Shown here: in pieces, positions 54,211 to 64,000 of the stretch
How positions within the stretch are numbered: the first letter of the stretch is position 1
How the letters are laid out: the number at the start of each line of letters is the position of its first letter
DNA from: Macrostomum hystrix
Taxonomy: Eukaryota > Platyhelminthes > Macrostomidae
Direction: 5' to 3'
DNA: 64,000 nucleotides
Assembly (NCBI GenBank): GCA_950097015.1
Contig: CATNEN010000038.1
Location: forward strand, 6,183,001-6,247,000
The notes under the pieces: model-generated
What the model was told of the DNA's origin: nothing
The model's database searches: none
What the model saw: only the letters and a program-made list of their open reading frames with translations
Program-made: the position numbers and the translations under genes

Positions 54211-55139
54211 CTATGCAACACTATGTGTAGTCCGTGTGAGAATTCGAGCTTACCAAAAGCTTATCCTGAGGTGCCAATTAGAAAAGATGATTTTTGCTGT
54301 CCATTATTAAAAAGCCAGTAAGGTTGTCCGGGACTGCATGAGAGCTTTGAGAATCTCTGTGCTGTGAATTATCTGGCCCGAGTGAAAAATTTATGCGTTC
54401 AGGGAAACCCCGATCTGGAAGCCTCCTGATTGGCTGAGACAATCATGGACCATTGGGGTGTCTCCGTCTCATGTGGTGGCCTCGGCTCCACCCAACTCCG
54501 CAGAGGGGAGACGGAGACAGAAGCAGGTTTGGGTGTTGCTGGGTGGGGGAGTTATTTGAAGGTGACAAGGGCTGACGTATCTCTCAAAAATCGATCTCGA
54601 TTTCCAGCCCATTGACTTTTCAGTGGACTGTGTCCTGCCCCGCCAATGTTTTACATTTTGCTAGCTCTTCATTTTCCAGTCTTCTCTCTTCACCTGAACA
54701 ATGTAGCCCTGTACTAGCCCTACGCTTCCTTGTTAGAACAGCTAGCGATAGATAAGATTAACTGGAATAATGAAGCCAAAATCTATTTGATATTTGATAA
54801 ACAGCGAATCGAAAATCTATTTGAATCAATCGACAGCTAGATCCTTTACGAGGTGTGATTAGACAAAAAAGCTCCAGGGAATGAAAAACTGTTCTCGGTG
54901 CAGTAGAGACTTCAGTCCACTTGTCCAGGAATCAATGCCTAATGCAATGTTTAGACAATTGCACTGTACATTCTCTTACAAAAGTACATTTAACGATATA
55001 GTATAGAATTGTAGAAAGGACTTTCGCTGCACAAAGCTCCGTGCATACTACTGACTGCTACGACAAGTAGTCAGCAAGGAATGAGTAAAAAAATTTATTG
55101 CAGCTGACACACTAGCTAAAATCTCGGCTGATACATGCT
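54211..55139. other. Spacer without recognisable genes
   Basis: Short frames only. A GC-richer patch at 54400-54620 has no motif. Confidence 0.45.
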
Positions 55140-55440
55140 TTCTCTATGATCCCTCCGATTCTAGCTCTATGATCCCCTCAGATGCTTGCTCTATGATCCC
55201 CTCAGATTATTGCTCTATGATCCCCTCAGATTATTGCTCTATGATCCCCTCAGATGCTTTCTCTATGATACCCTCAGATGCTTTCTCTATGACCCCTCCG
55301 ATTCTAGCTCTATGATCCCCTCAAATTATTGCTCTATGATCCCCTCAGATGCTTTCTCTATGATCCCCTCAGATGCTTGCTCTATGATCCCCTCAGATGC
55401 TTTCTCTATGATCCCCTCAGATTATTGCTCTTTGCCCTCT
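55140..55440. repeat. Minisatellite, 24-bp unit
   Basis: About 12 copies of TCTATGATCCCCTCAGATGC plus TTGC or TTTC. Confidence 0.95.
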
Positions 55441-55659
55441 CATCTTTGTTCTATGCTGCGTTAATTTCTACAGCTATGTAAACACGAGTAGTTTGTACCT
55501 TTCGTCGGTATTAAAAATCAAATAGGTCTTAAATAGCTTCGAAAGTAGCTCGTTTATTTCGAAATTTATCTGTGCTTCGCATCTAAAAGATTCGAGTGTG
55601 ACAAAGCGCAACTGATTATATTTTTCTTCTCTCAGCTTTGCGAATAATTAGACTGTGTT

Positions 55660-56062
55660 ATCAGTGTGAATATTGATCATTGTGAATATTGATCAGTGTG
55701 AATATTGATCATTGTGAATATCGATCAGTGTGAATATTGATCAGTGTGAATATTGACCAGTGTGAATATCGATCAGTGTGAATATTGATCAGTGTGAATA
55801 TTGACCAGTGTGAATATTGACCAGTGTGAATATCGATCAGTGTGAATATTGATCAGTGTGAATATTGACCAGTGTGAATATTGATCAGTGTGAATATTGA
55901 TCAGTGTGAATATTGATCAGTGTGAATATTGATCAGTGTGAATATTGATCAGTGTGAATATTGACCAGTGTGAATATTGACCAGTGTGAATATTGATCAG
56001 TGTGAATATTGACAGTGTGAATGTCAATCAGTGTGAATATTGACAGTGTGAACAGTGATTAA
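55660..56062. repeat. Minisatellite, 16-bp unit
   Basis: About 25 copies of TGTGAATATTGATCAG with ATC/ACC variants. Confidence 0.95.
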
Positions 56063-56266
56063 CTGTGTGAGAGAACCGGGTGAATAAGGAATTTATATTT
56101 TAATCCAATTTTACGTCATGCTAAACAAGGCAAAATATATGACAAGTTCTGTTGAGTGCTGCAGAGCAATGACCAGTTTTAGACTGTGTTTTGCTCATAG
56201 TGAAGTTGTCTGGTAGATTTCCGCCGAAAATATAGAAAAACCTCTGAATAAAATGTGAATCAGTTG

Positions 56267-58277
56267 TCAATCAAGTCTCGGCAGGTTGATCACACAATTA
56301 GTGTAGTTGTGTGTGTGGTAGTGATGGTGATGATGAATATGTACCTGAACTGGCTGCTGCTGCCGTTGCTGCGAGCCGCTGATTCTGGACAGTCCCGAGA
56401 CAGAGCTAGCTGGTCGCTCTGACACCCAACTCGGAATTCTAGGCGTGGTGGAGCCGGCTGATCTTTGGCGAAGCTGGGAATTTCTAGGAAGCAGCAGCTG
56501 GCCCGCCATGCAGTCGCCGACAGCGTCCGGCAGCGGCTCTCCCGGCAGCAGCTCGGGCGGGTTAAATGTCGCGGGGTCAACCCGCAACCGTCGGGCAGCA
56601 ACTTGCGGCTGGGCTACGGGCTCAGTTGCTTCGGGCGACAAGGCGACAACGGCTTGAAATTGACGACAAACCGACGAAGTGGGAGCTGAGTCCTTGCGAA
56701 GCAGCCGCTTTGATGCTCTGAGGGTGTTAGACATGAACCCCAACCTGTTAGACATGAAACCCAACTGTTAGACATGAAACCCAACCTGTTAGATATGAAC
56801 CCCAACCTGATGCACATCAGTCTGTTAGACATGTACATCAGTCTGTTAGACATGTACATCAGTCTGTTAGACATGTACATCAGTCTGTTAGACATGCGCA
56901 TCAGTCTGTTAGACATGTACATCAGTCTGTTAGACATGTACATTAGTCTGTTAGACATGCGCATCAGTCTGTTAGACATGCGCATCAGTCTGTTAGACAT
57001 GTGCATCAGTCTGTTAGACATGTACATCAGTCTGTTAGACATGCGCATCAGTCTGTTAGACATGTACATCAGTCTGTTAGACATGTACATCAGTCTGTTA
57101 GACATGTACATTAGTCTGTTAGACATGCGCATCAGTCTGTTAGACATGCGCATCAGTCTGTTAGACATGTGCATCAGTCTGTTAGACATGTACATCAGTC
57201 TGTTAGACATGCGCATCAGTCTGTTAGACATGTACATCAGTCTGTTAGACATGTACATTAGTCTGTTAGACATGCGCATCAGTCTGTTAGACATGCGCAT
57301 CAGTCTGTTAGACATGTGCATCAGTCTGTTAGACATGTACATCAGTCTGTTAGACATGCGCATCAGTCTGTTAGACATGTACATCAGTCTGTTAGACATG
57401 TACATTAGTCTGTTAGACATGCGCATCAGTCTGTTAGACATGTACATCAGTCTGTTAGACATGTACATTAGTCTGTTAGACATGCGCATCAGTCTGTTAG
57501 ACATGCGCATCAGTCTGTTAGACATGTGCATCAGTCTGTTAGACATGTACATCAGTCTGTTAGACATGCGCATCAGTCTGTTAGACATGTACATCAGTCT
57601 GTTAGACATGTACATCAGTCTGTTAGACATGTACATTAGTCTGTTAGACATGCGCATCAGTCTGTTAGACATGCGCATCAGTCTGTTAGACATGTGCATC
57701 AGTCTGTTAGACATGTACATCAGTCTGTTAGACATGTACATCAGTCTGTTAGACATGTACATCAGTCTGTTAGACATGCGCATCAGTCTGTTAGACATGT
57801 ACATCAGTCTGTTAGACATGTACATTAGTCTGTTAGACATGCGCATCAGTCTGTTAGACATGCGCATCAGTCTGTTAGACATGCGCATCAGTCTGTTAGA
57901 CATATACATCAGTCTGTTAGACATGCGCATCAGTCTGTTAGACATGTACATCAGTCTGTTAGACATGCGCATCAGTCTGTACGGGGCGGGTACACCAGTA
58001 GATTTGCCAGAACTGACTGATGAATTTAGCTAATCCCTGTCCTAATCCTGCAGATTAGCCACTCGCACCTGTGTTGAGTTTGACCCGGTCCGAGCTCGGA
58101 GCATGGCCTGCAGGTAGCGACATTGTTGAGCAATTTTGCTCCAAAGCAGTCGGAAATATCTTCAACGGAATCCGTTATTATAACAGCCCGCCTCTGCTGC
58201 TGCTGCTGCTTCTGGCGCCGGCCTTTGCCTGGCCGAATAAGAACCTCAACCGTGATGTCCGCCTGTTGATTTGACAT
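56267..58277 (-). CDS. Unrecognised two-exon gene
   Basis: Exons 58069-58277 and 56267-56717 join in phase (AG|GTGCGA donor, CCCTCAG|A acceptor) to give about 218 residues. The start ATG at 58275-58277 is followed by MSNQQADITVEVLIRPGKG and a poly-Gln run, then ITDSVEDISDCFGAKLLNN. The second exon is Pro/Arg/Ser rich with LPGEPLPDAVGDCMAGQLLL and ends in a His-rich tail (VHIHHHHHYHTHN). Alternatively the donor CAG|GTACAT at 56345 is used and more exons follow downstream. GC content and phase consistency argue it is real; no domain is recognised. The single intron is an array of about 56 units. Confidence 0.5.
56747..57982. repeat. Minisatellite, 21-bp unit, in the intron of the unrecognised gene
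   Basis: About 56-58 copies of ATGTACATCAGTCTGTTAGA plus C. TAC, CGC and TGC variants alternate in a repeating higher-order pattern. Open on both strands for more than 400 codons. Confidence 0.97.
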
Positions 58278-58565
58278 TTTTCAAATTTAGCTGGCTCGAT
58301 TTCATGCGACTTAAAATTCTATTTTATAGGACACATTTTCTCAGTCTAAGCGTACCTGCACCGCTGTTCTGTTCTTCTGTCTCTAGCCGGGTCTCATCTC
58401 AAAGTGCTTTGACTGGTCCCGTCATTGTCACCGGAAGTTTTCAGTTTATGCGAAACCACCGGTAAACGTTGAATATAGCTTTATATTCAGAGTAAAATGC
58501 ATTTAATCAAAGTGCTTAACAGTTGCTGACTTATACGAGCTATAAACAATTTTTGTTTTAACACT
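58278..58565. other. 5' flank of the unrecognised gene
   Basis: No motif recognised with confidence. Confidence 0.35.
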
Positions 58566-59393
58566 TTGCAATTCAACAGTAAATTTTACCCAAGGAAATA
58601 TCTAACAGACGATTCTGAATATCTAACAGACGATTCTGAATATCTAAGAGATGATTATGAATATCTAACAGATGATTCTGAATATCTAACAGATGATTCT
58701 GAATATCTAACAGACGATTCAGAATATCTAACAGACGATTCAGAATATCTAACAGACGATTCAGAATATCTAACAGATGATTCTGAATATCTAACAGACG
58801 ATTCTGAATATCTAACAGATGATTCAGAATATCTAACAGATGATTCAGAATATTTAACAGACGATTCAGAATATCTAACAGATGACTCAGAATATCTAAC
58901 AGATGATTCTGAATATCTAACAGATGATTCTGAATATCTAAGAGATGATTATGAATATCTAACAGATGATTCTGAATATCTAACAGATGATTCTGAATAT
59001 CTAACAGACGATTCAGAATATCTAACAGACGATTCAGAATATCTAACAGACGATTCAGAATATCTAACAGATGATTCTGAATATCTAACAGACGATTCTG
59101 AATATCTAACATATGATTCAGAATATCTAACAGATGATTCAGAATATCTAACAGATGACTCAGAATATCTGACAGATGATTCTGAATATCTAACAGATGA
59201 CTCAGAATATCTAACAGATGATTCAGAATATCTAACAGATGACTCAGAATATCTAACAGATGATTCAGAATATCTAACAGATGATTCAGAATATCTAACA
59301 GATGATGCAGAATATCTAACAGATGATTCAGAATATCTAACAGATGATGCAGAATATCTAACAGATGATGCAGAATATCTAACAGATATTTAA
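58566..59393 (+). repeat. Minisatellite, 21-bp unit, open as a (YLTDDSE)n frame
   Basis: About 38 copies of GAATATCTAACAGATGATTC plus T/A (58596-59394). An ATG at 58566 opens 275 codons: eleven unique residues, then YLTDDSE repeats, then a stop right after the array. Many differences between units are synonymous. No promoter, splice sites or homologue supports a gene, so I class it as a repeat with a possible coding role. Confidence 0.9.
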
Positions 59394-59889
59394 CACACTA
59401 CTGTTTTCTGAAAGAGTATTTTTGCAATTCCAGTTCTGAATGACCTTTACAAACAATTGTTGCTTGCATTAGTGCATGGGATGCATGGGATTTAGCTGGC
59501 ATGTCTGGAGGCCGAAAATGTCAGCCAGTAGACGAGTTCGGAACAGAAAATGACAAACAATACAACGGCAATGGTTTCTTGCGTTGCAACACTCTTAGAT
59601 AAAGTAGATATGACTGACTTGTTTGCATAATTAATGCTGAACTACGGAAAAGTTCTTTTTAATGCTGTTTTACACTCGATTTGCCAATACATTCTTGCTC
59701 CTTTAATGAGATTCAAGCAATCAGGGCAGATTGGCGTCGATTTAGATAAGGTTACTGAGATTCAGAAAAAGGAAGAGGCTAAGATAAAGATAGAGAGTTG
59801 GTGGGTAAAGTGGCGAGACAGAGAGGAGAAGAGAGAGAGAGGGAGGAGAAAAAAGGGAGAGGGAGAATTGGAGAGAGGGAGATGCTGAG
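59394..59889. other. Spacer
   Basis: No gene recognised. Becomes purine-rich from about 59760. Confidence 0.45.
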
Positions 59890-61620
59890 AGAGGAATGGG
59901 TGGAGAGAGGGTGGTGGAGATAGGGAAAGGTGGAGAGAGGGAAGGTGGAGAGAGGGGAGGTGGAGAGAGGGGGGTGGAGATAGGGGAGGTGGAGAGAGGG
60001 AGGTGGAGAGAGGGAGAGGTGGAGAGAGGGGAGGTGGAGAGAGGGGGGTGGAGAGAGGGGGGTGGAGAGAGGGGAGGTGGAGAGAGGCATGGGTGGAGAG
60101 AGGGGAGGTGGAGAGAGGGGGGTGGAGATAGGGGAGGTGGAGAGAGGCGAGATGGAGAGAGGCATGGGTGGAGAGAGGGGAGGTGGAGAGAGGGTGTGGA
60201 GATAGGGGAGGTGGAGAGAGGGAGGTGGAGAGAGGGGAGGTGGAGAGAGGGAGGTGGAGAGAGGCATGGGTGGAGAGAGGGGAGGTGGAGAGAGGGTGTG
60301 GAGATAGGGGAGGTGGAGAGAGGGAGGTGGAGAGAGGGGAGGTGGAGAGAGGGAGGTGGAGAGAGGCATGGGTGGAGAGAGGGGAGGTGGAGAGAGGCAT
60401 GGGTGGAGAGAGGGGAGGTGGAGAGAGGGGGGTGGAGATAGGGGAGGTGGAGAGAGGCGAGATGGAGAGAGGCATGGGTGGAGAGAGGGGAGGTGGAGAG
60501 AGGGTGTGGAGATAGGGGAGGTGGAGAGAGGGAGGTGGAGAGAGGGGAGGTGGAGAGAGGGAGGTGGAGAGAGGCGAGATGGAGAGAGGCATGGGTGGAG
60601 AGAGGGGAGGTGGAGAGAGGGTGTGGAGATAGGGGAGGTGGAGAGAGGGAGGTGGAGAGAGGGGAGGTGGAGAGAGGGGGGTGGAGATAGGGGAGGTGGA
60701 GAGAGGGAGGTGGAGAGAGGGAGAGGTGGAGAGAGGGGAGGTGGAGAGAGGGGGGTGGAGAGAGGGGGGTGGAGAGAGGGGAGGTGGAGAGAGGCATGGG
60801 TGGAGAGAGGGGAGGTGGAGAGAGGGGGGTGGAGATAGGGGAGGTGGAGAGAGGCGAGATGGAGAGAGGCATGGGTGGAGAGAGGGGAGGTGGAGAGAGG
60901 GTGTGGAGATAGGGGAGGTGGAGAGAGGGAGGTGGAGAGAGGGGAGGTGGAGAGAGGGAGGTGGAGAGAGGCATGGGTGGAGAGAGGGGAGGTGGAGAGA
61001 GGCATGGGTGGAGAGAGGGGAGGTGGAGAGAGGGTGTGGAGATAGGGGAGGTGGAGAGAGGGAGGTGGAGAGAGGGGAGGTGGAGAGAGGGAGGTGGAGA
61101 GAGGCATGGGTGGAGAGAGGGGAGGTGGAGAGAGGCATGGGTGGAGAGAGGGGAGGTGGAGAGAGGGGGGTGGAGATAGGGGAGGTGGAGAGAGGCGAGA
61201 TGGAGAGAGGCATGGGTGGAGAGAGGGGAGGTGGAGAGAGGGTGTGGAGATAGGGGAGGTGGAGAGAGGGAGGTGGAGAGAGGGGAGGTGGAGAGAGGGA
61301 GGTGGAGAGAGGCGAGATGGAGAGAGGCATGGGTGGAGAGAGGGGAGGTGGAGAGAGGGTGTGGAGATAGGGGAGGTGGAGAGAGGGAGGTGGAGAGAGG
61401 GGAGGTGGAGAGAGGGAGGTGGAGAGAGGGAGGTGGAGAGAGGCGAGATGGAGAGAGGCATGGGTGGAGAGAGGGGAGGTGGAGAGAGGGTGTGGAGATA
61501 GGGGAGGTGGAGAGAGGGAGGTGGAGAGAGGGGAGGTGGAGAGAGGGAGGTGGAGAGAGGCGAGGTGGAGAGAGGCATGGGTGGAGAGAGGCATGGGTGG
61601 AGAGAGGGGAGGTGGAGAGT
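59890..61620. repeat. 1.7-kb G/A-rich strand-asymmetric tandem array with higher-order repeats
   Basis: Short units of GGTGGAGAGAGGGGA, GGTGGAGAGAGG and GGTGGAGATAGG type are arranged in longer blocks that recur (for example the block from ...GGCATGGGTGG to the next GGCGAGATGG). The plus strand has almost no C. The minus strand reads as Ser/Pro/Leu/His frames up to 637 codons that I reject as genes. Confidence 0.97.
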
Positions 61621-62250
61621 GATAATTTGAGATAGAGTCAGAAGAGTAGAGGGTGGACAGCCTCAAATCAAGCATTCATTGCATCACTTTTTAGCCAGCT
61701 AAGTCTCCAGACTGGAACACGCGAACAGATGCGCTGCTGTCTGCAACCGTTAGATCAAATTAACTTTCTAAGAAACAACTTTTTGTCAGTCTGTCGTATC
61801 ATTTATCGAGCAGAATGAGTTCGCAAAGCTCTTCAAGTGTAATTTGCTAATTTTTCTGGCTGCCACCAGAAGGCGCTCCTAATCAGAGAAAGAAAAGCGA
61901 ATGCTGACTTCAGAAGTGCGTCACAAAAAGCGAGCCGTTTCCCCGCGGTAACTCCTAGCTGAACTAGAAATTCAAGTAGAAATCTAATCTTTTTGAACGG
62001 GAATGCATTCCAGTACAGATATTCAAGAGACTACGAGTACTAATACGAAATGCGCTTCTTATCTGACCTCTCTGTGACTATTTGACTTTCGTTTCATTGT
62101 CGGTTTTCTGATATCATTTTTTAGTTTAAACGTCCACTTAAAACGTCCCGATAAAGCGACCGCCATAGATTGGAGTCCACGTTGCCAATGTCAACAGGTG
62201 TATACAATGAGAAATCGCTGAGGGATAAAGTCCACTGCAAACTCGACTGG

Positions 62251-62286
62251 CCAATCAGATGTGCGCTCTCGCTCTGGTCTTAAATA
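62251..62286 (+). promoter_or_regulatory. Putative core promoter of the SLC15 gene (CCAAT and TATA-like)
   Basis: CCAATCAGAT at 62251 and TTAAATA at 62280-62286, with the ATG about 95 bp further on. Spacing suits a start site near 62310. Inference only. Confidence 0.4.
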
Positions 62287-62381
62287 CCAGCTGCACGGCG
62301 CTTCACAGATTAGACAGACCTGCTTCGTGTTTGTTGTTTGTAGTCTGAAGTTCGCCTACTGATTCGAATAGTGAAATTGCA

Positions 62382-63797
62382 ATGACAGTCACGCCAGATG
62401 CGGCCGACCCGGAGGCTGCGTGTGAGGACAAGCAGCAGCAGCAGCCGCGGTTCATCTACGCCGCCTTCACATCGGCGGCCTGGATCATCTTGGTTCACGA
62501 GCTGCTGGAGCGCTTCTCATTCTATGGCATGAAGGGCATCCTGACCTACTACCTGAACGACTACATCGGCTTCGACGAAGACACGACGACCATCATCTAC
62601 CACCTTTTCACCGGCATCTCCTACCTAACCCCGATCCTTGGCACCTTTCTGGCTGACAATTTCTGGGGCCAATACAAGACAGTCGTGATTGTAGGCATTG
62701 TGTACCTCATCGGACACTTGCTAATGCCGCTCACAGCGCTCACTAAGAATATTCCAGGTGCGAGTCGAACTCATTGTTTAATTGTAGAAAGGTCACCCAT
62801 CTGAATGAAAATTTTCCGCCCTTTACGGTGAAATTCAACTAACAAGCATTCCCACTATCCAATGATCAAAGGCCCGCTGATCTCCATGCTAATCCTGGCC
62901 ATCGGAACTGGCGGCATCAAGCCCTGCGTGGCCGCATTCGGTGGAGACCAAATCGGCAAGGACAACGAGGCCGTGCTGGACGCATTCTTCGCCATGTTCT
63001 ACATGTGCATCAACATTGGCGCCTTCGCCTCCCAGCTGATAACGCCAATTCTGCGCGAACAGGTGAAATGCATTGACGACTCCTGCTATCCACTAGGCTT
63101 CGGCGTGCCAGCCGTTGTTTTCGGCCTGTGCTACGTCCTGTTCCTGGCCGGCACCAAAACCTACAACATCTACCCCAAGCCCACTAGCCCCATGCTCAAC
63201 AAGGCGCTCAAGGTCGTTCTCTCCGGCAAGCTGAAGGAGAAAAATCAAGGAGACTTAGACGAGAGCAAGGCTACCCCGGGTGAGAGGGATGATACGATCG
63301 GTTAGTTGGGATCAGGGAAGATCTAAGGGTAGGTAATTGGGAATTGATGATCGATTAAGATTTTGCTTTGATCAAATGCATCAGTTTATATCCTGAAAAC
63401 CTCTTTAAAAATGCCTCACCATGCAGAGGAGAAGGCCGACCGCGCATTCGTTGAAGATGTTCGCGTGGCAATGCAGGTGCTGCTGCTGTTCCTGCCCTTC
63501 CCGATCTACTGGGCTCTGTTCGACCAACAGGGCTCTCGCTGGGTACTGCAGGGCAAACGCATGGACGGCTACATTACGGAGACGTTCTCCCTCACGGCCG
63601 ACCAGATGCAGTCGGTGAATCCTCTGCTCATTGTGCTAGTGGTGCCAATCTTCAACAATGTCATCTACCCGCTGTTCGCCAAGTGCAATGTGTTGAAATC
63701 GGCCACCTCAAGGATCTTCTGGGGCTACCTTGTCTGCGCCGCATCATTCGGTGTCACCGGCGTCATGGAGCTGCTGGTGGCGCTGCCACCTGGACAG
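62382..63797 (+). CDS. Proton-coupled oligopeptide transporter (SLC15/POT family), 5' part
   Basis: Three exons seen: 62382-62757, 62872-63279, 63427-63797, in phase with GT-AG introns of 114 and 147 bp. The gene continues past the window. The cytoplasmic N-terminus is Asp/Glu/Gln rich. ELLERFSFYGMKGIL (residues 40-54) contains the proton-coupling ExxER motif of TM1. GTFLADNFWGQYKTV is PTR2 signature 1, LAIGTGGIKPCVAAFGGDQ follows, and FYMCINIGAFAS is the FYxxINxG signature. WALFDQQGSRW marks TM7. These plasma-membrane carriers import di- and tripeptides with protons. The exon with the acidic/Lys loop (GKLKEKNQGDLDESKA) is the usual cytoplasmic linker between the two six-helix bundles. Confidence 0.95.
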
Positions 63798-63839
63798 GTG
63801 GGTTCTAGCTAGTCATAATGGGCTGCGGGCTCTAGTTCG

Positions 63840-63985
63840 ACTGCTTTCCTCTGACTCCTGAACACACACACGCGCACAGATGTGCACATCTGTCTCGATT
63901 TTCTCATCGTCAGGCAGTGAGAATGAGCACGGAATCGAGCTCAGGAGCTTGGTTCGAGAGGCAGTCGTGTTACACCTCTCCGGAA
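63840..63985 (-). repeat. SINE family 1, internally deleted copy
   Basis: Read on the minus strand: CTGCCTCTCGAACCAAG, AGCTCGATTCCG, CACTGCCTGACGATGAGAAA, then ACAGATGTGCACA and a (TG)n stretch. The block between the B box and CTGCCTGACG is deleted. It lies in the next SLC15 intron. Confidence 0.7.
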
Positions 63986-64000
63986 CACAAGTTCCTTAAT

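Noticed and set aside
56774-58033. 419-codon plus-strand frame of (MYISLLD)n
   Set aside because: The same array is open on the minus strand too and lies in an intron defined by phase-consistent splice sites.
59742-61675. Ser/Pro/Leu frames up to 637 codons on the minus strand and Gly/Glu/Arg frames on the plus strand
   Set aside because: All come from the G/A-rich tandem array; several overlapping frames are open at once and none has an anchor outside the repeat.

Overview
The window looks like nuclear DNA of an invertebrate animal. Genes are split by GT-AG introns, and the recognisable proteins are animal ones: a type II Golgi glycosyltransferase family, GSK3, TRM5, a DEG/ENaC channel and an SLC15 peptide transporter. 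The gaps are packed with LINE, SINE, Tc1/mariner, piggyBac and Crypton-like debris and with tandem arrays. Nothing bacterial was found (no operons, no CRISPR). A free-living flatworm or another spiralian is my best guess, but the sequence alone does not prove a phylum.

Layout. 1-22 kb: three tandem, same-strand (minus) paralogues of a DXD (GT32-type) glycosyltransferase at 1.6-2.8, 10.8-11.9 and 20.7-21.9 kb. They are separated by transposon remnants, a foldback element and a 5-kb decayed non-LTR retrotransposon (15.1-20.2 kb) that carries a nested SINE, which itself carries a tiny palindromic insertion. 22-28.5 kb: a mobile-element zone with a Crypton-like recombinase relic, a mariner tail, degenerate short-period repeats and an almost complete Tc1-like element with 154-bp inverted repeats. 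28.5-32 kb: GSK3 on the minus strand, five exons seen and the 5' exon missing. 32-39 kb: AT-rich DNA with few genes, where the palindrome TAGGCCTA clusters. 39-41.4 kb: piggyBac and unknown ORF relics. 41.9-45.1 kb: TRM5 on the plus strand, five exons. 48.7-53.4 kb: a DEG/ENaC channel on the minus strand, four exons. 56.3-58.3 kb: an unrecognised two-exon gene on the minus strand. 62.4 kb to the end: the 5' part of an SLC15/POT transporter on the plus strand.

The main large-scale pattern is the number of minisatellites, mostly with 16-29 bp units (modal 20-22 bp). Fourteen introns could be placed from splice signals and reading phase. All eleven that are longer than about 190 bp contain a tandem array, and each array has its own unrelated unit. 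The three introns shorter than 150 bp contain none. Several 21-bp arrays are open over hundreds of codons, which creates long false ORFs.

The genes do not form a pathway. The only functional cluster is the glycosyltransferase trio, whose catalytic cores are nearly identical in patches while the ends diverge, which points to gene conversion.
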